NCBI GenBank assembly: GCA_036264445.1
Contig: DATAQW010000323.1
Span: 1-37,812 of the forward strand
Direction of reading: 5' to 3'
Length of the DNA: 37,812 bases
Source: Pseudacidobacterium sp036264445
GTDB lineage: Bacteria > Acidobacteriota > Terriglobia > Terriglobales > Acidobacteriaceae
Shown: piece after piece, positions 16,101-24,307 of the stretch
Layout: the number at the start of each line of letters is the position of its first letter
Numbering within the stretch: position 1 is the stretch's first letter
The notes under the pieces: generated by a model
Seen by the model: only the letters and a program-made list of their open reading frames with translations
Database searches by the model: none
What the model was told of the DNA's origin: nothing
Program-made: the position numbers and the translations under genes

Positions 16101-18621
16101 TTCCGACCACTATGAAATCTACTACGCCGATAAGCTCTGGAAACTGCTGCCAGCGGTTTACCGCTCGCTCGACAGCGATGTCTTCAACAGCAACGGGCCC
16201 CTGCGAGAATTGGTGAACCGCATCGGCGCGCAGGCGGCAACATTGCGGCGGAGCATTGACCGGCTGTGGGAAGACCAGTCGATTGAGAGCTGCGATGATT
16301 GGGTAATTTCTTATATTGGAGATCTTCTGGCGACGAACCTCGTGGCGAGTCTTGATGCGAGAGGACAACGGCTTGACGTTGCCAAGACCATCTATTACCG
16401 CAGGCGGAAGGGAACAGTTGCGGTTCTTGAAGAGATTGCTTCCGACATTACGGGGTGGGATGTTCGCATTGTGGAGTTCTTCCGGCGCCTGGGGCGTACG
16501 CGGCATTGTTTTGATCCGGCGATTGTGGACCCTGCAGCCGATCCCGCCGATGACCAGACTTTGCAGCTTGCTGAAGAGCTGACAGGCCCATGGACGGATT
16601 CGAAGATCGGCGGATGGGCTGATCTGCGCAATGCGTATGGAGCTTCTCTGGCGCAGTCTCCCTTCAGCGTGGCAATTTCGATTCGTCCGCCTTCTGCTTT
16701 TGATGAATATTTTCATACTGCAGATTTTCGCGCAGGGAATGGACGCTCGGGCTGGTACAACATCCCGAAGCTGGGTGTATTTTTGTGGCGGTTGATGAGC
16801 TTCGGCGTCGACCAGACGACTCCGGTGCAGAGCGGCAGCTGCTACACCTTCGACCCCACAGGACGCGAGGTCCCACTTTTTGCGGCGTCTACGCGCCCGC
16901 TTGGCGATACATGGGTATCAGCGCAGGAGTGGCAGCTACCTACGCCGATCAGCACTCCGCTGCTGCGGTCAGCGCTGGCGAATGCAGAGACGCAAACGCT
17001 GTATGCACAGCTTGATCCGGATGGCGTGACGATTCGGGAAAACTCGCTCGGATTTTTCACCAAGCCGGGAAGCTTCTATGAGCTGATAGATGTTTCGCAG
17101 GTTACGACTGCTCCGGAGGCTACTGGCGCGAGCTATGCGCTGATGGTTTTTCCTGAGAGCGGTCGCTTTGCCCAGCTTGAGCCACTAAATAGTCCAATGA
17201 CGGTTACATATCATTACGGTTTTTCTGCTCCTATGGGAGCAGGGCCGTATGACAGGCGCATCGTTGGGGGCACGCCGAACCCGACTCCCGCACCGGTATT
17301 GAACATCGCTGGCGGAGGCTCCGGCATTGCGGGGCTGATGCAGCTGCCGGCGATCGGCACGGTCAGCATCAATGATTCGCTTACCTACGATGCGGTCGTG
17401 AATGCGGATGATATCCAGCAACTGACGGTGATAGCGCAGAACCAAAGCCGCCCACTGATACGGCTTTCACCCCCTGCCGGCATGGGAAGTACGGAGTGGG
17501 TCTTCGCCGGGTTCAACTCAGGGAGCCTTGTGCTGGAAGGACTGTTCGTAAGCGGAGGCGACATTGTTCTGCGCGGCAGTTTTGCGAGCGTGACGCTTAC
17601 CTGCTGCACCTTTGATCCGGGCAGCAGGGCTGAGGCATCTTCTGCGTCTGCTGCGGTCTTTGCGCAGTCGATTGATGGCCGCGCGCTTGTGCCGGCACGC
17701 CTGTGGGTGGAAAGTGAGATCCAGCAGCTGAATATTGACCGCTCGATCCTTGGCCCGGTTCGGATGCGCTCGGGAGGAGCGGTGGAGAATCTCACCATTA
17801 CGAACAGCTCGGTGCAGTCGATCCCGACGAGCAACTCTGATCTGCTGGCTGCCTCTGACATCAAGGACCCTGAGGGTTTTACATCGAGGCTCAGCAATGG
17901 ACATGACGGATTGTCGGCGTTTCTGTATCAGCAGCTGTCTCCGGTTACGAAGAGCCTGATGACCGGAACATCTGCGCCGTGGCAACTGGGGCGGCAGCTG
18001 GCGAATGATCTGAACGTGGTGATTCAAGGTCCGTCGATTTATGATCCATCGCGGTTTGTGCTGGTCAATCTAACAACGGAGACGCAGGTCCTGCTAGGGG
18101 CGAATCCTTCGGGGTCGCAGCTGATGCATCTGAACCGGCTGCTGCTGGAGGCGGCTTACCCAATTGAGCTGGCTGACCTGACTCTGGCCTTTGACAACGG
18201 AACGGTGAACCTGAGCCGCTGCACGCTGATGGGCGGCGCGTACGTCCATCGCCTGGAGGCAAGCGAGAGCATTCTGGGCGATGTGACAACAGTTGAGAAT
18301 TTTCAGGACGGGTGCGTGCGCTTCAGCGCGTGGTCAACGGGCAGCGTGATTCCGCGCCAGTATGAGTCGGTGCAGATTCCCGCTGGAGCATCGTTGTTTA
18401 CCTCGCAAGACTTTGGGCAGCCGGGGTATGCGCAGCTGCTGGACGGCGCAGACAACGAGATTGTGTCGGGCACAGGCACGATTCTTGCCGGCGCGCAGGA
18501 TGGCTCGGAGATGGGAGCCTTCGCGAGCCAGAAGAACCCGATCAAGGAACGCAGCATTTTGCTGAAGTACCAGGAATTCATGCCGCTGGGACTGAGCCCG
18601 GTGCTGATCCATGTGACCTAG
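16090..18621 (+). CDS. Tail protein I-like baseplate protein with C-terminal beta-helix-like region
   Basis: An 843-residue protein. Residues 1-150 resemble phage P2 gpI-type tail proteins of eCIS baseplates: KLLPAVYRSLD, a helix ending IDRLWEDQSIESC, then DWVISYIGDLLATNLV and YYRRRKGTVAVLEEIASDIT. Residues 150-450 are a mixed beta region. From about 450 the chain is a series of short strands with turn residues (for example GSLVLEGLFVSGGDIVLRGS, then VTLTCCTFDP, LTITNSSVQS and VNLSRCTLMGGAYVHRLEAS), which looks like a right-handed beta-helix. It probably links the wedge to the fibre. It overlaps the second J gene by 11 bp (16090-16100), so translational coupling is likely. No HExxH or other enzyme motif is seen. 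Confidence 0.8.
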   Translation: MQADSDHYEIYYADKLWKLLPAVYRSLDSDVFNSNGPLRELVNRIGAQAATLRRSIDRLWEDQSIESCDDWVISYIGDLLATNLVASLDARGQRLDVAKTIYYRRRKGTVAVLEEIASDITGWDVRIVEFFRRLGRTRHCFDPAIVDPAADPADDQTLQLAEELTGPWTDSKIGGWADLRNAYGASLAQSPFSVAISIRPPSAFDEYFHTADFRAGNGRSGWYNIPKLGVFLWRLMSFGVDQTTPVQSGSCYTFDPTGREVPLFAASTRPLGDTWVSAQEWQLPTPISTPLLRSALANAETQTLYAQLDPDGVTIRENSLGFFTKPGSFYELIDVSQVTTAPEATGASYALMVFPESGRFAQLEPLNSPMTVTYHYGFSAPMGAGPYDRRIVGGTPNPTPAPVLNIAGGGSGIAGLMQLPAIGTVSINDSLTYDAVVNADDIQQLTVIAQNQSRPLIRLSPPAGMGSTEWVFAGFNSGSLVLEGLFVSGGDIVLRGSFASVTLTCCTFDPGSRAEASSASAAVFAQSIDGRALVPARLWVESEIQQLNIDRSILGPVRMRSGGAVENLTITNSSVQSIPTSNSDLLAASDIKDPEGFTSRLSNGHDGLSAFLYQQLSPVTKSLMTGTSAPWQLGRQLANDLNVVIQGPSIYDPSRFVLVNLTTETQVLLGANPSGSQLMHLNRLLLEAAYPIELADLTLAFDNGTVNLSRCTLMGGAYVHRLEASESILGDVTTVENFQDGCVRFSAWSTGSVIPRQYESVQIPAGASLFTSQDFGQPGYAQLLDGADNEIVSGTGTILAGAQDGSEMGAFASQKNPIKERSILLKYQEFMPLGLSPVLIHVT

Positions 18622-18686
18622 GCAGGAACGCCATATAGATGCGGCCGTGAAGCAACAGCCGCACGCGGAAGCAAGAGGGAGATGTT
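18622..18686 (+). other. 65-bp gap before fibre gene with small inverted repeat
   Basis: This is the longest gap within the structural gene run. It holds an inverted repeat TGCGGC (18640-18645) and GCCGCA (18658-18663) around a 12-base loop, without a U-tract, and the ribosome site AGAGGGAGA at 18674-18682 for the fibre gene. The hairpin could be a processing or attenuation site separating particle genes from the fibre and payload genes; the stem is short, so this is weak. Confidence 0.3.
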
Positions 18687-21600
18687 ATGGGAAGCGATAG
18701 AGCACGGGTTTCCTACGATCCGAAGCAACAGTACAGATCGGTGGTCATGCAGCAGGGGCGCGTGACGCTCGAGGCGGATTGGAATGAGGCGCAGCAGATC
18801 ACAGGAGAAGAGACTCGCAATGAGGCTCTTGACTTTGTCGGCCCATGCGGGACACCCGATGACGGATACAGTATTGTGCTCACGCAGAGTCCGACGAACC
18901 CGCCTTATGACTTCTACGTCCAGCCGGGCACGATGTATGTCGGCGGGATCCGCGCTTCTCTCCTCGATCCGGTGCAGTACAGCAACCAGCCGGACTGGCA
19001 GGACTATGGGCCGGAAGATCCGGACTGGGTCAGCCTGAGCAGCCTGGCGCAGGCGCCGCCAACCGATGAGTTCGTCTATCTGTATCTGCGCGAGCAGGAA
19101 GTAAGTGCGGTTGAAGACCCTGACCTGAAAGACATAGCACTGGGAGGGCCGGATACGGCGCAGCGCACACGTATTCTGCAGCGCATTGCGCGAGTGAGGT
19201 GCTCAGGGACGGATTGCGTCTCGGGTCTGGACGCAGCTGAGGCGCAGTGGACGACAGAAGGGTTGGTGTTTGATGCAGACACGATGCGGCTGACTTCATG
19301 GAGCACGTTGTCGGTTGGGCCGTCGAGCCAGCTGCCGGTGCAAACGCCGTGCCAGCCGCAGGCTCAGGGCGGATACGTCGATCCTGACAATCAGCTGATT
19401 CGTGTGCAGATTTCGGGCATTGATCCGATTACCGGCAATCCGAAATTTCTGTGGGGATTTGATGATGCGTCGTTTCTCTACCGGATCAATATCGACCCGA
19501 ATAATCCGCAGAATCTGATTCTGCAGTCGGCACCTGTCGACAGCGCGCACCAGCCTGTGCAGGGGCAGGCAGTGGAAGTGCTGCGGACTGCGGCTGAGCT
19601 TCCGAACGGCGCGGATGTGGCGGCCCTGAGCGGATTTGTATTTACGCTCGACAGCAACTACAACCCCGATTCGCAGTCGGTGGTTGTGCCGACCGGCCTT
19701 TCATTACCGGCTGATTATGTTGCTTCAAATTTCTCTCCTTCACTGCCGCTCTTTCTGCGGGTGTGGCAGCAGGAGGTTGTTTTTACTCCGGGCACACCGG
19801 CAACTCTGGGCGATACGGGGCTGGCGGTGACGATTGACATCACTGGTAACCAGCCATTTCATCTGGGCGACTACTGGCTTTTTGCTGTGCGTCCGGCGAC
19901 ACCGCAGATGGTTTATCCAGAGCGGTACTGGAGCAATCAGCAGCGGCCGGAGGGGCCGCGGCTGTGGGCATGCCCGCTGGGTGTGATTGCATGGTCGAAT
20001 GAGGTGGGCAGGCTGGTCTCTGATTGCAGGAACCAGTTCGACAATCTGGTGAATCTGTCGAAGCGGCAGCAGGGGTGCTGCACGATCACTGTGACGCCGC
20101 AAGACCTGAGTAATACGAAGACGCTGCAGACGATTCTTGATATGGCGTCGCACGAGACGATGCTGGTGATGGCTGCGAATCCGGGAGCGGCGGGGAACAA
20201 TATTCAGATTCAGTTTTCCAACTTTCAGCTGAATGCAACGCCGCCAACCTTCGATATGACGGTGACGGAGACAGACATTTACCTTGGCCAGACGACAGCG
20301 GCGATTGAAGGCGTGATTGGCGATGACGAGGGCGGGCCTAACTCGGGGCTGGCGCATATTCTTACCGGCTCGGTGAACACAAGCCTCGCGCCTCTGAATA
20401 ATCAGACCGTCACACTCACTGCCGGCACCGCGAGCCTTCCTGCACAGGCAAACATTATGGATACCACCAACCAGCAGCTGGTTTTCACGCTGCAGGCTAG
20501 AAATCCCGGCGTTGACGGCAACCTTACCCAGGCGACCATTTCGAATGTGCAGACTGGCAGCCCCGATACCTTCGCGCTTACTGTCACCTGGACGAAGACC
20601 GTGACCGGGCTGAATATGGGGACCCTGCAGAACTCGATTCAGGCGCAGTTCGGGTATGAGATTGTGGCCTCGGCACCGGCGAAAGTAAGCGCTTCGCTTC
20701 CTGCTGAAGGCGTAACGACATTGTCAGGAGGAGCAGACGCGAGTGAGGGAACGAATGCGACAACTGCCTCCGCGCTCATCTTCGGCAATCCCACGACCAT
20801 CTGCCTGCGCCCCGGAAGCTATAAACTCACAAATCCGCTGGTGCTGGGGCCGGAACACTCGAATATCACGATTGAATCATGTGGTGGAGGAACGACGATC
20901 TCAGCGGCTGCGGGCTTTGAAATCAATTTTGTACAAGGACTGATTCAACTGAACAACTCGAGCAACATTACTTTCCGCGGGCTCACTTTCGCATTGCCTC
21001 AGTTCCTTCTTTTCCAGGCTAACGCTACTCTCGGGGGCCTGAACCGTGAGGCGCTCAGAGCGATCGGAGAGGCAAGCCTCTTTGAACTGAACACTTCAGT
21101 TGGGCTCATGGTTTCAGGCTGCAATGGGTTGCAAATTGAAGACTGCATCTTCAACTATCCCGCCCTCCAATTGAACGATGTGTTGATTGCGTATGGAATT
21201 CTTGCGAACGCAGATTGCGCGAACGTCACGTTGCAGGGCAACGTTTTCAATGGGCCGGCCAGCGTGAGCGCGATGACGGACACCACGGGAAACACCTTAT
21301 CCGGGGCGATTGCCAACGGGTATGTCCAGGCCTATTCGGCGAGTTTCGGTGGCACGACCGGGGAATTCGTCCCGTCGTCACTGGATAACATTGTGGTTTC
21401 AGACAATTATTTCCAGAACCTCACCTATCCCGTTGTAATCAGCACGGTGATAGGGCAGGGTAGGTTTGATGGGAACACGGTGAAGTCGTGCGTGAACGGC
21501 TTCATGCTCCTTCCGCTCAGCCTTATCACGCAGGCAACAACTTCTGTTGGTCTGCAGAAAGCACCGGCACAAGTCCAGCAGGCAGTTCTGAATCCCACGC

Positions 21601-22358
21601 TTCAGCGCACGATCAACGTCGCTACGCTGTATCCGCGCTCTCAGTCGTTCATGCCGCAGCAGACCATTCTGATCCATGCAGCTCAAAATGCGGCTGTGAA
21701 TCCGGCTCCTGTTGTAAATTCAGCGACAACTCCTGCACTCAACAAAGCCGGCAAGCCAGCTACAAATGTTATGCAAAGAGTCGTCAATGTTTTCCGCTCA
21801 CAGGCAGCAGCAGCGGGCGAGAATGCTCCAGTTGCGGAGGCCCCACCTGCGCGGAAAACTGAGACGCTCACCACGACGATAGGCAGCCTGGTGGGCAATC
21901 TTCAAGAGATCGGGATTATCAGCTTTTCACCAGGGCTGCTCTTCAGCATCCAGATTTCGAACAATCATATTGAAGCTGTTGTTGCCGAGGGCGGGAGCCA
22001 AAACGCACTGTTAGTTACCAATCAGGGATTCACAAGCGGAGCCGGGACTGCACTTGGCATCCTAATGCTCACCGGCAACGATCTGCGCAATGCTTCGCAG
22101 GCCTATACGGTCCTGGCAATGGTCGATCGCTGTATCGTGACCGGGAACCAGATTATGAACAATTTGACGAACTTCATTTCGACTATCGTCGAGCGTGGTG
22201 GGCCAAGCCTGTACATTGATCTGCCTACATCTCAAGGCACAAATGCTGCGGAGGCAGCGGTAACGGGGAACATCATTCAAGGTCCAGCCATTCTTCCACC
22301 CCGGACAGCGGCGACACCGGCGCTTCCGGACTGGATCACATACAACTTGCAGCTTTAG
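18687..22358 (+). CDS. DUF6519 / right-handed beta-helix protein, probable tail fibre or adhesin
   Basis: A 1223-residue protein. Residues 1-460 match the DUF6519 family found in eCIS loci: RARVSYDPKQQYRSVVMQQG followed by RVTLEADWNEAQ, then beta modules and the segment DYWLFAVRPATPQMVYPERY, WACPLGVIAW and DCRNQFDNLVNLSKRQQGCC. Residues 703-720 (TTICLRPGSYKLTNPLVL) open a right-handed beta-helix of pectate-lyase-like type that continues past 970. The last 250 residues include an Ala/Pro/Thr-rich stretch and more strands. Between about 489 and 700 two similar modules are inserted (see findings). Position after the baseplate and before the payloads supports a target-binding role, which is inferred. 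AGAGGGAGA precedes ATG 18687. Confidence 0.8.
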   Translation: MGSDRARVSYDPKQQYRSVVMQQGRVTLEADWNEAQQITGEETRNEALDFVGPCGTPDDGYSIVLTQSPTNPPYDFYVQPGTMYVGGIRASLLDPVQYSNQPDWQDYGPEDPDWVSLSSLAQAPPTDEFVYLYLREQEVSAVEDPDLKDIALGGPDTAQRTRILQRIARVRCSGTDCVSGLDAAEAQWTTEGLVFDADTMRLTSWSTLSVGPSSQLPVQTPCQPQAQGGYVDPDNQLIRVQISGIDPITGNPKFLWGFDDASFLYRINIDPNNPQNLILQSAPVDSAHQPVQGQAVEVLRTAAELPNGADVAALSGFVFTLDSNYNPDSQSVVVPTGLSLPADYVASNFSPSLPLFLRVWQQEVVFTPGTPATLGDTGLAVTIDITGNQPFHLGDYWLFAVRPATPQMVYPERYWSNQQRPEGPRLWACPLGVIAWSNEVGRLVSDCRNQFDNLVNLSKRQQGCCTITVTPQDLSNTKTLQTILDMASHETMLVMAANPGAAGNNIQIQFSNFQLNATPPTFDMTVTETDIYLGQTTAAIEGVIGDDEGGPNSGLAHILTGSVNTSLAPLNNQTVTLTAGTASLPAQANIMDTTNQQLVFTLQARNPGVDGNLTQATISNVQTGSPDTFALTVTWTKTVTGLNMGTLQNSIQAQFGYEIVASAPAKVSASLPAEGVTTLSGGADASEGTNATTASALIFGNPTTICLRPGSYKLTNPLVLGPEHSNITIESCGGGTTISAAAGFEINFVQGLIQLNNSSNITFRGLTFALPQFLLFQANATLGGLNREALRAIGEASLFELNTSVGLMVSGCNGLQIEDCIFNYPALQLNDVLIAYGILANADCANVTLQGNVFNGPASVSAMTDTTGNTLSGAIANGYVQAYSASFGGTTGEFVPSSLDNIVVSDNYFQNLTYPVVISTVIGQGRFDGNTVKSCVNGFMLLPLSLITQATTSVGLQKAPAQVQQAVLNPTLQRTINVATLYPRSQSFMPQQTILIHAAQNAAVNPAPVVNSATTPALNKAGKPATNVMQRVVNVFRSQAAAAGENAPVAEAPPARKTETLTTTIGSLVGNLQEIGIISFSPGLLFSIQISNNHIEAVVAEGGSQNALLVTNQGFTSGAGTALGILMLTGNDLRNASQAYTVLAMVDRCIVTGNQIMNNLTNFISTIVERGGPSLYIDLPTSQGTNAAEAAVTGNIIQGPAILPPRTAATPALPDWITYNLQL
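20151..20787 (+). other. Inserted pair of sheath-like modules within the fibre gene
   Basis: Residues about 489-700 of the fibre hold two related modules. Module 1 has ANPGAAGNNIQIQFSN (497-512) and TFDMTVTETD; module 2 has ARNPGVDGNLTQATISN (604-620) and TFALTVTW. The NPG-x-x-GN motif followed by a TF-x-x-TVT strand is like domain I of tail sheath proteins. The flanking sequence LQTILDMA and TTICLRPGSY appears to be contiguous in simpler DUF6519 proteins, so the pair looks inserted at that junction. Confidence 0.6.
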
Positions 22359-22366
22359 GACAGAAG

Positions 22367-24289
22367 ATGTTTGCAGCGCCAGTCACAAGTTCGCCGGAAA
22401 AATCTGAAGCGCGGCGCGGCGCGGCGCCTCCTGATAAGGAGCGAAAACTGTATCCGCGCTACAACGCCTTTGCGTTGTTCCCGGCGACAAAGGTAGTTCC
22501 TTCGGGCACTCCGCGAAAAAAAGATCTGCGCGGGACGGCCCGGCCGGGACTTGTGATTCAGACGAAACTGAGGATCAGCCAGCCCGGTGACCAGTATGAG
22601 CGGGAAGCAGACTGGATGGCTGAGCATGTGATGCGCATGCCAGCCGGGAAGAATGAGGCGAGCTCTCGTTCTTCACGTCCGCCGGAAAGGACGCTATTAC
22701 GCAAATGTTCGCATTGCGAAGAAGAAGAGAAGAAGGTCCAGCGCAAGAAGGTTGACGGCTCACCGGGTGGTGGTCTTTCAGCGGTGCATGAAGTGTTAAA
22801 CACGCCTGGGGAACCTCTGAGTGGCACACTTCGCAGTTTTATGGAGCCGCGCTTCGGGTTTGATTTCAGCGGTGTGCGGGTGCATTATGATGCCCACGCG
22901 GCGGAATCGGCGAAAGCTGTCCGCGCACTGGCTTACACCGCAGGCCAGCATGTTGTCTTTGGAGCGGGGCAGTATTCGGCAGAAAGCATGGAGAGCCGGA
23001 AGCTTCTGGCGCATGAGCTTTCCCATGTGATTCAGCAGGGCGGCGCGAAGCAATATCCAGGCCGCGCATCCAGGCATGGAGGTTTCCGATACTCGCGGGC
23101 AGAGCGCGGCCAGCACCTGCACCGTTCGCCAATTACCGGGGGAAACATCCTTTACGTTGGAATGAACAATTACATGCCGGAGGTGCAGCAACTCCGAAGC
23201 ACGTATGCGGGGACCTCGGTGAAAGTGACTACGGTGACGGTTACCGAACATGAGGAAAAGACTCAGGTGGGCGGTGTTACATACGACCTCACGCAGGACT
23301 CAGGCATTAATGCCTTCGTGGACAGCCTGAAACTGGCCAAGTCTGACGATGCTGATGCGCTGAAAAAGCTCATCTCCGCTCAGAGCACTCAGAACCGCGA
23401 CGATCTTGTCCACGTGATTTCCGTATACGCGGCGACGGAGGCGGATGGAGTGGACCGCATGTCCCGCGTTGTTCTGTCTGGGCACAGCTATGGGGACAAA
23501 ATCTACAACGAGGAGGTAAAAGGGGCAATTTATTTCGACGCGCTAATCAAACTAGCACAGATTTTCCCCAAGGCCGCGGGCCAGACCAAGCATCTTCTCG
23601 TGCTCGCCTGCCTGGCAGGCGACAAGGACCAGATCACGAATATTTATCAGAAGGCCTACCCCAACATGCACACGTTCTGGGGCTGGACGCGCGCGACTTG
23701 TCCTACCGGGGCTGGAGCGGCGGCTGCGCTTGCGAAATGGACAACTCTCACCGACAAAGACCCAACCACGATGCCTCTGCCTCCGGATACACAGGCGACC
23801 TGGGCCATGGGTGTGTATCAGACAAATGATCCGGTCGATGCCAAGGCGATTATGTCAGGACTGAGGACCAATGAGGCCAAGTTCAACGAATACTTTAACG
23901 GCAACAAGGTGGACAGGGACGCCCACAGCGGCGATTTGTTCGAGTACTATCAGCAGGCGCGGATCGCGTCGCTGCACGTGAGCGAAATCACGGGAGCCGA
24001 CCATGACTATGCGCAGCTTCATGCCGACCAGTCGTACCGGCTGCGCTTCTGGCCGGGAATGGTCTCGAATTTCTGGAAGCGCTACGGCACGGCGGTCCAA
24101 GCGGGCTATGGAACTACCAAAGCGCCGGACTATTCGAAGATGTCGCGCAAGGACGCACTGGCCGCGATTGTCAACTTTGCTTCGGTGGCAACCGCAACAG
24201 GCAAAGACAGAACCGAGGCGGAGAGACTTCTTGGCGCGCTGAGAGATCTCAATGCAAACGTGCTTGAAGGAGAATGGATCAAGCCCTGA
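22367..24289 (+). CDS. DUF4157 payload 1 with caspase-like C-terminal domain
   Basis: A 640-residue candidate effector. Residues 1-130 are polar with EREADWMAEHVMR (78-90) and a CSHC pair (114-117). The DUF4157 core spans about 140-225: LSGTLRSFMEPRFGFDFSGV, RVHYDAHAAESAKAVRALAY, then HELSH at 216-220, a zinc-binding HExxH. From about 259 a different domain begins (ILYVGMNNYMPEVQQL) with SGHSYG (His 373) and VLACLAG (Cys 415), the His and Cys spacing and surroundings of caspase-like (clan CD/CHAT) peptidases, followed by FWGWTRATCPTGAG. The final 190 residues are helical and unrecognised. DUF4157 proteins recur as eCIS-associated toxins. ATG 22367 lies 8 bp after the fibre stop. A peptidase reaction is inferred from motifs only. 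Confidence 0.85.
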   Translation: MFAAPVTSSPEKSEARRGAAPPDKERKLYPRYNAFALFPATKVVPSGTPRKKDLRGTARPGLVIQTKLRISQPGDQYEREADWMAEHVMRMPAGKNEASSRSSRPPERTLLRKCSHCEEEEKKVQRKKVDGSPGGGLSAVHEVLNTPGEPLSGTLRSFMEPRFGFDFSGVRVHYDAHAAESAKAVRALAYTAGQHVVFGAGQYSAESMESRKLLAHELSHVIQQGGAKQYPGRASRHGGFRYSRAERGQHLHRSPITGGNILYVGMNNYMPEVQQLRSTYAGTSVKVTTVTVTEHEEKTQVGGVTYDLTQDSGINAFVDSLKLAKSDDADALKKLISAQSTQNRDDLVHVISVYAATEADGVDRMSRVVLSGHSYGDKIYNEEVKGAIYFDALIKLAQIFPKAAGQTKHLLVLACLAGDKDQITNIYQKAYPNMHTFWGWTRATCPTGAGAAAALAKWTTLTDKDPTTMPLPPDTQATWAMGVYQTNDPVDAKAIMSGLRTNEAKFNEYFNGNKVDRDAHSGDLFEYYQQARIASLHVSEITGADHDYAQLHADQSYRLRFWPGMVSNFWKRYGTAVQAGYGTTKAPDYSKMSRKDALAAIVNFASVATATGKDRTEAERLLGALRDLNANVLEGEWIKP

Positions 24290-24307
24290 GGGTGAAAGGG
24301 AATCGAT

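Noticed and set aside
1..22358. Prophage or type VI secretion system
   Set aside because: No capsid, terminase, integrase or lysis genes, and no TssJ/L/M membrane complex or ClpV; the Pvc15-type ATPase and Pvc16-type terminator point to an eCIS.
23012..23026. HELSH of DUF4157 as proof of an active protease
   Set aside because: The motif is shared by all four payloads and could bind zinc, but no third ligand or activity can be shown from sequence; I treat it as a domain marker only.
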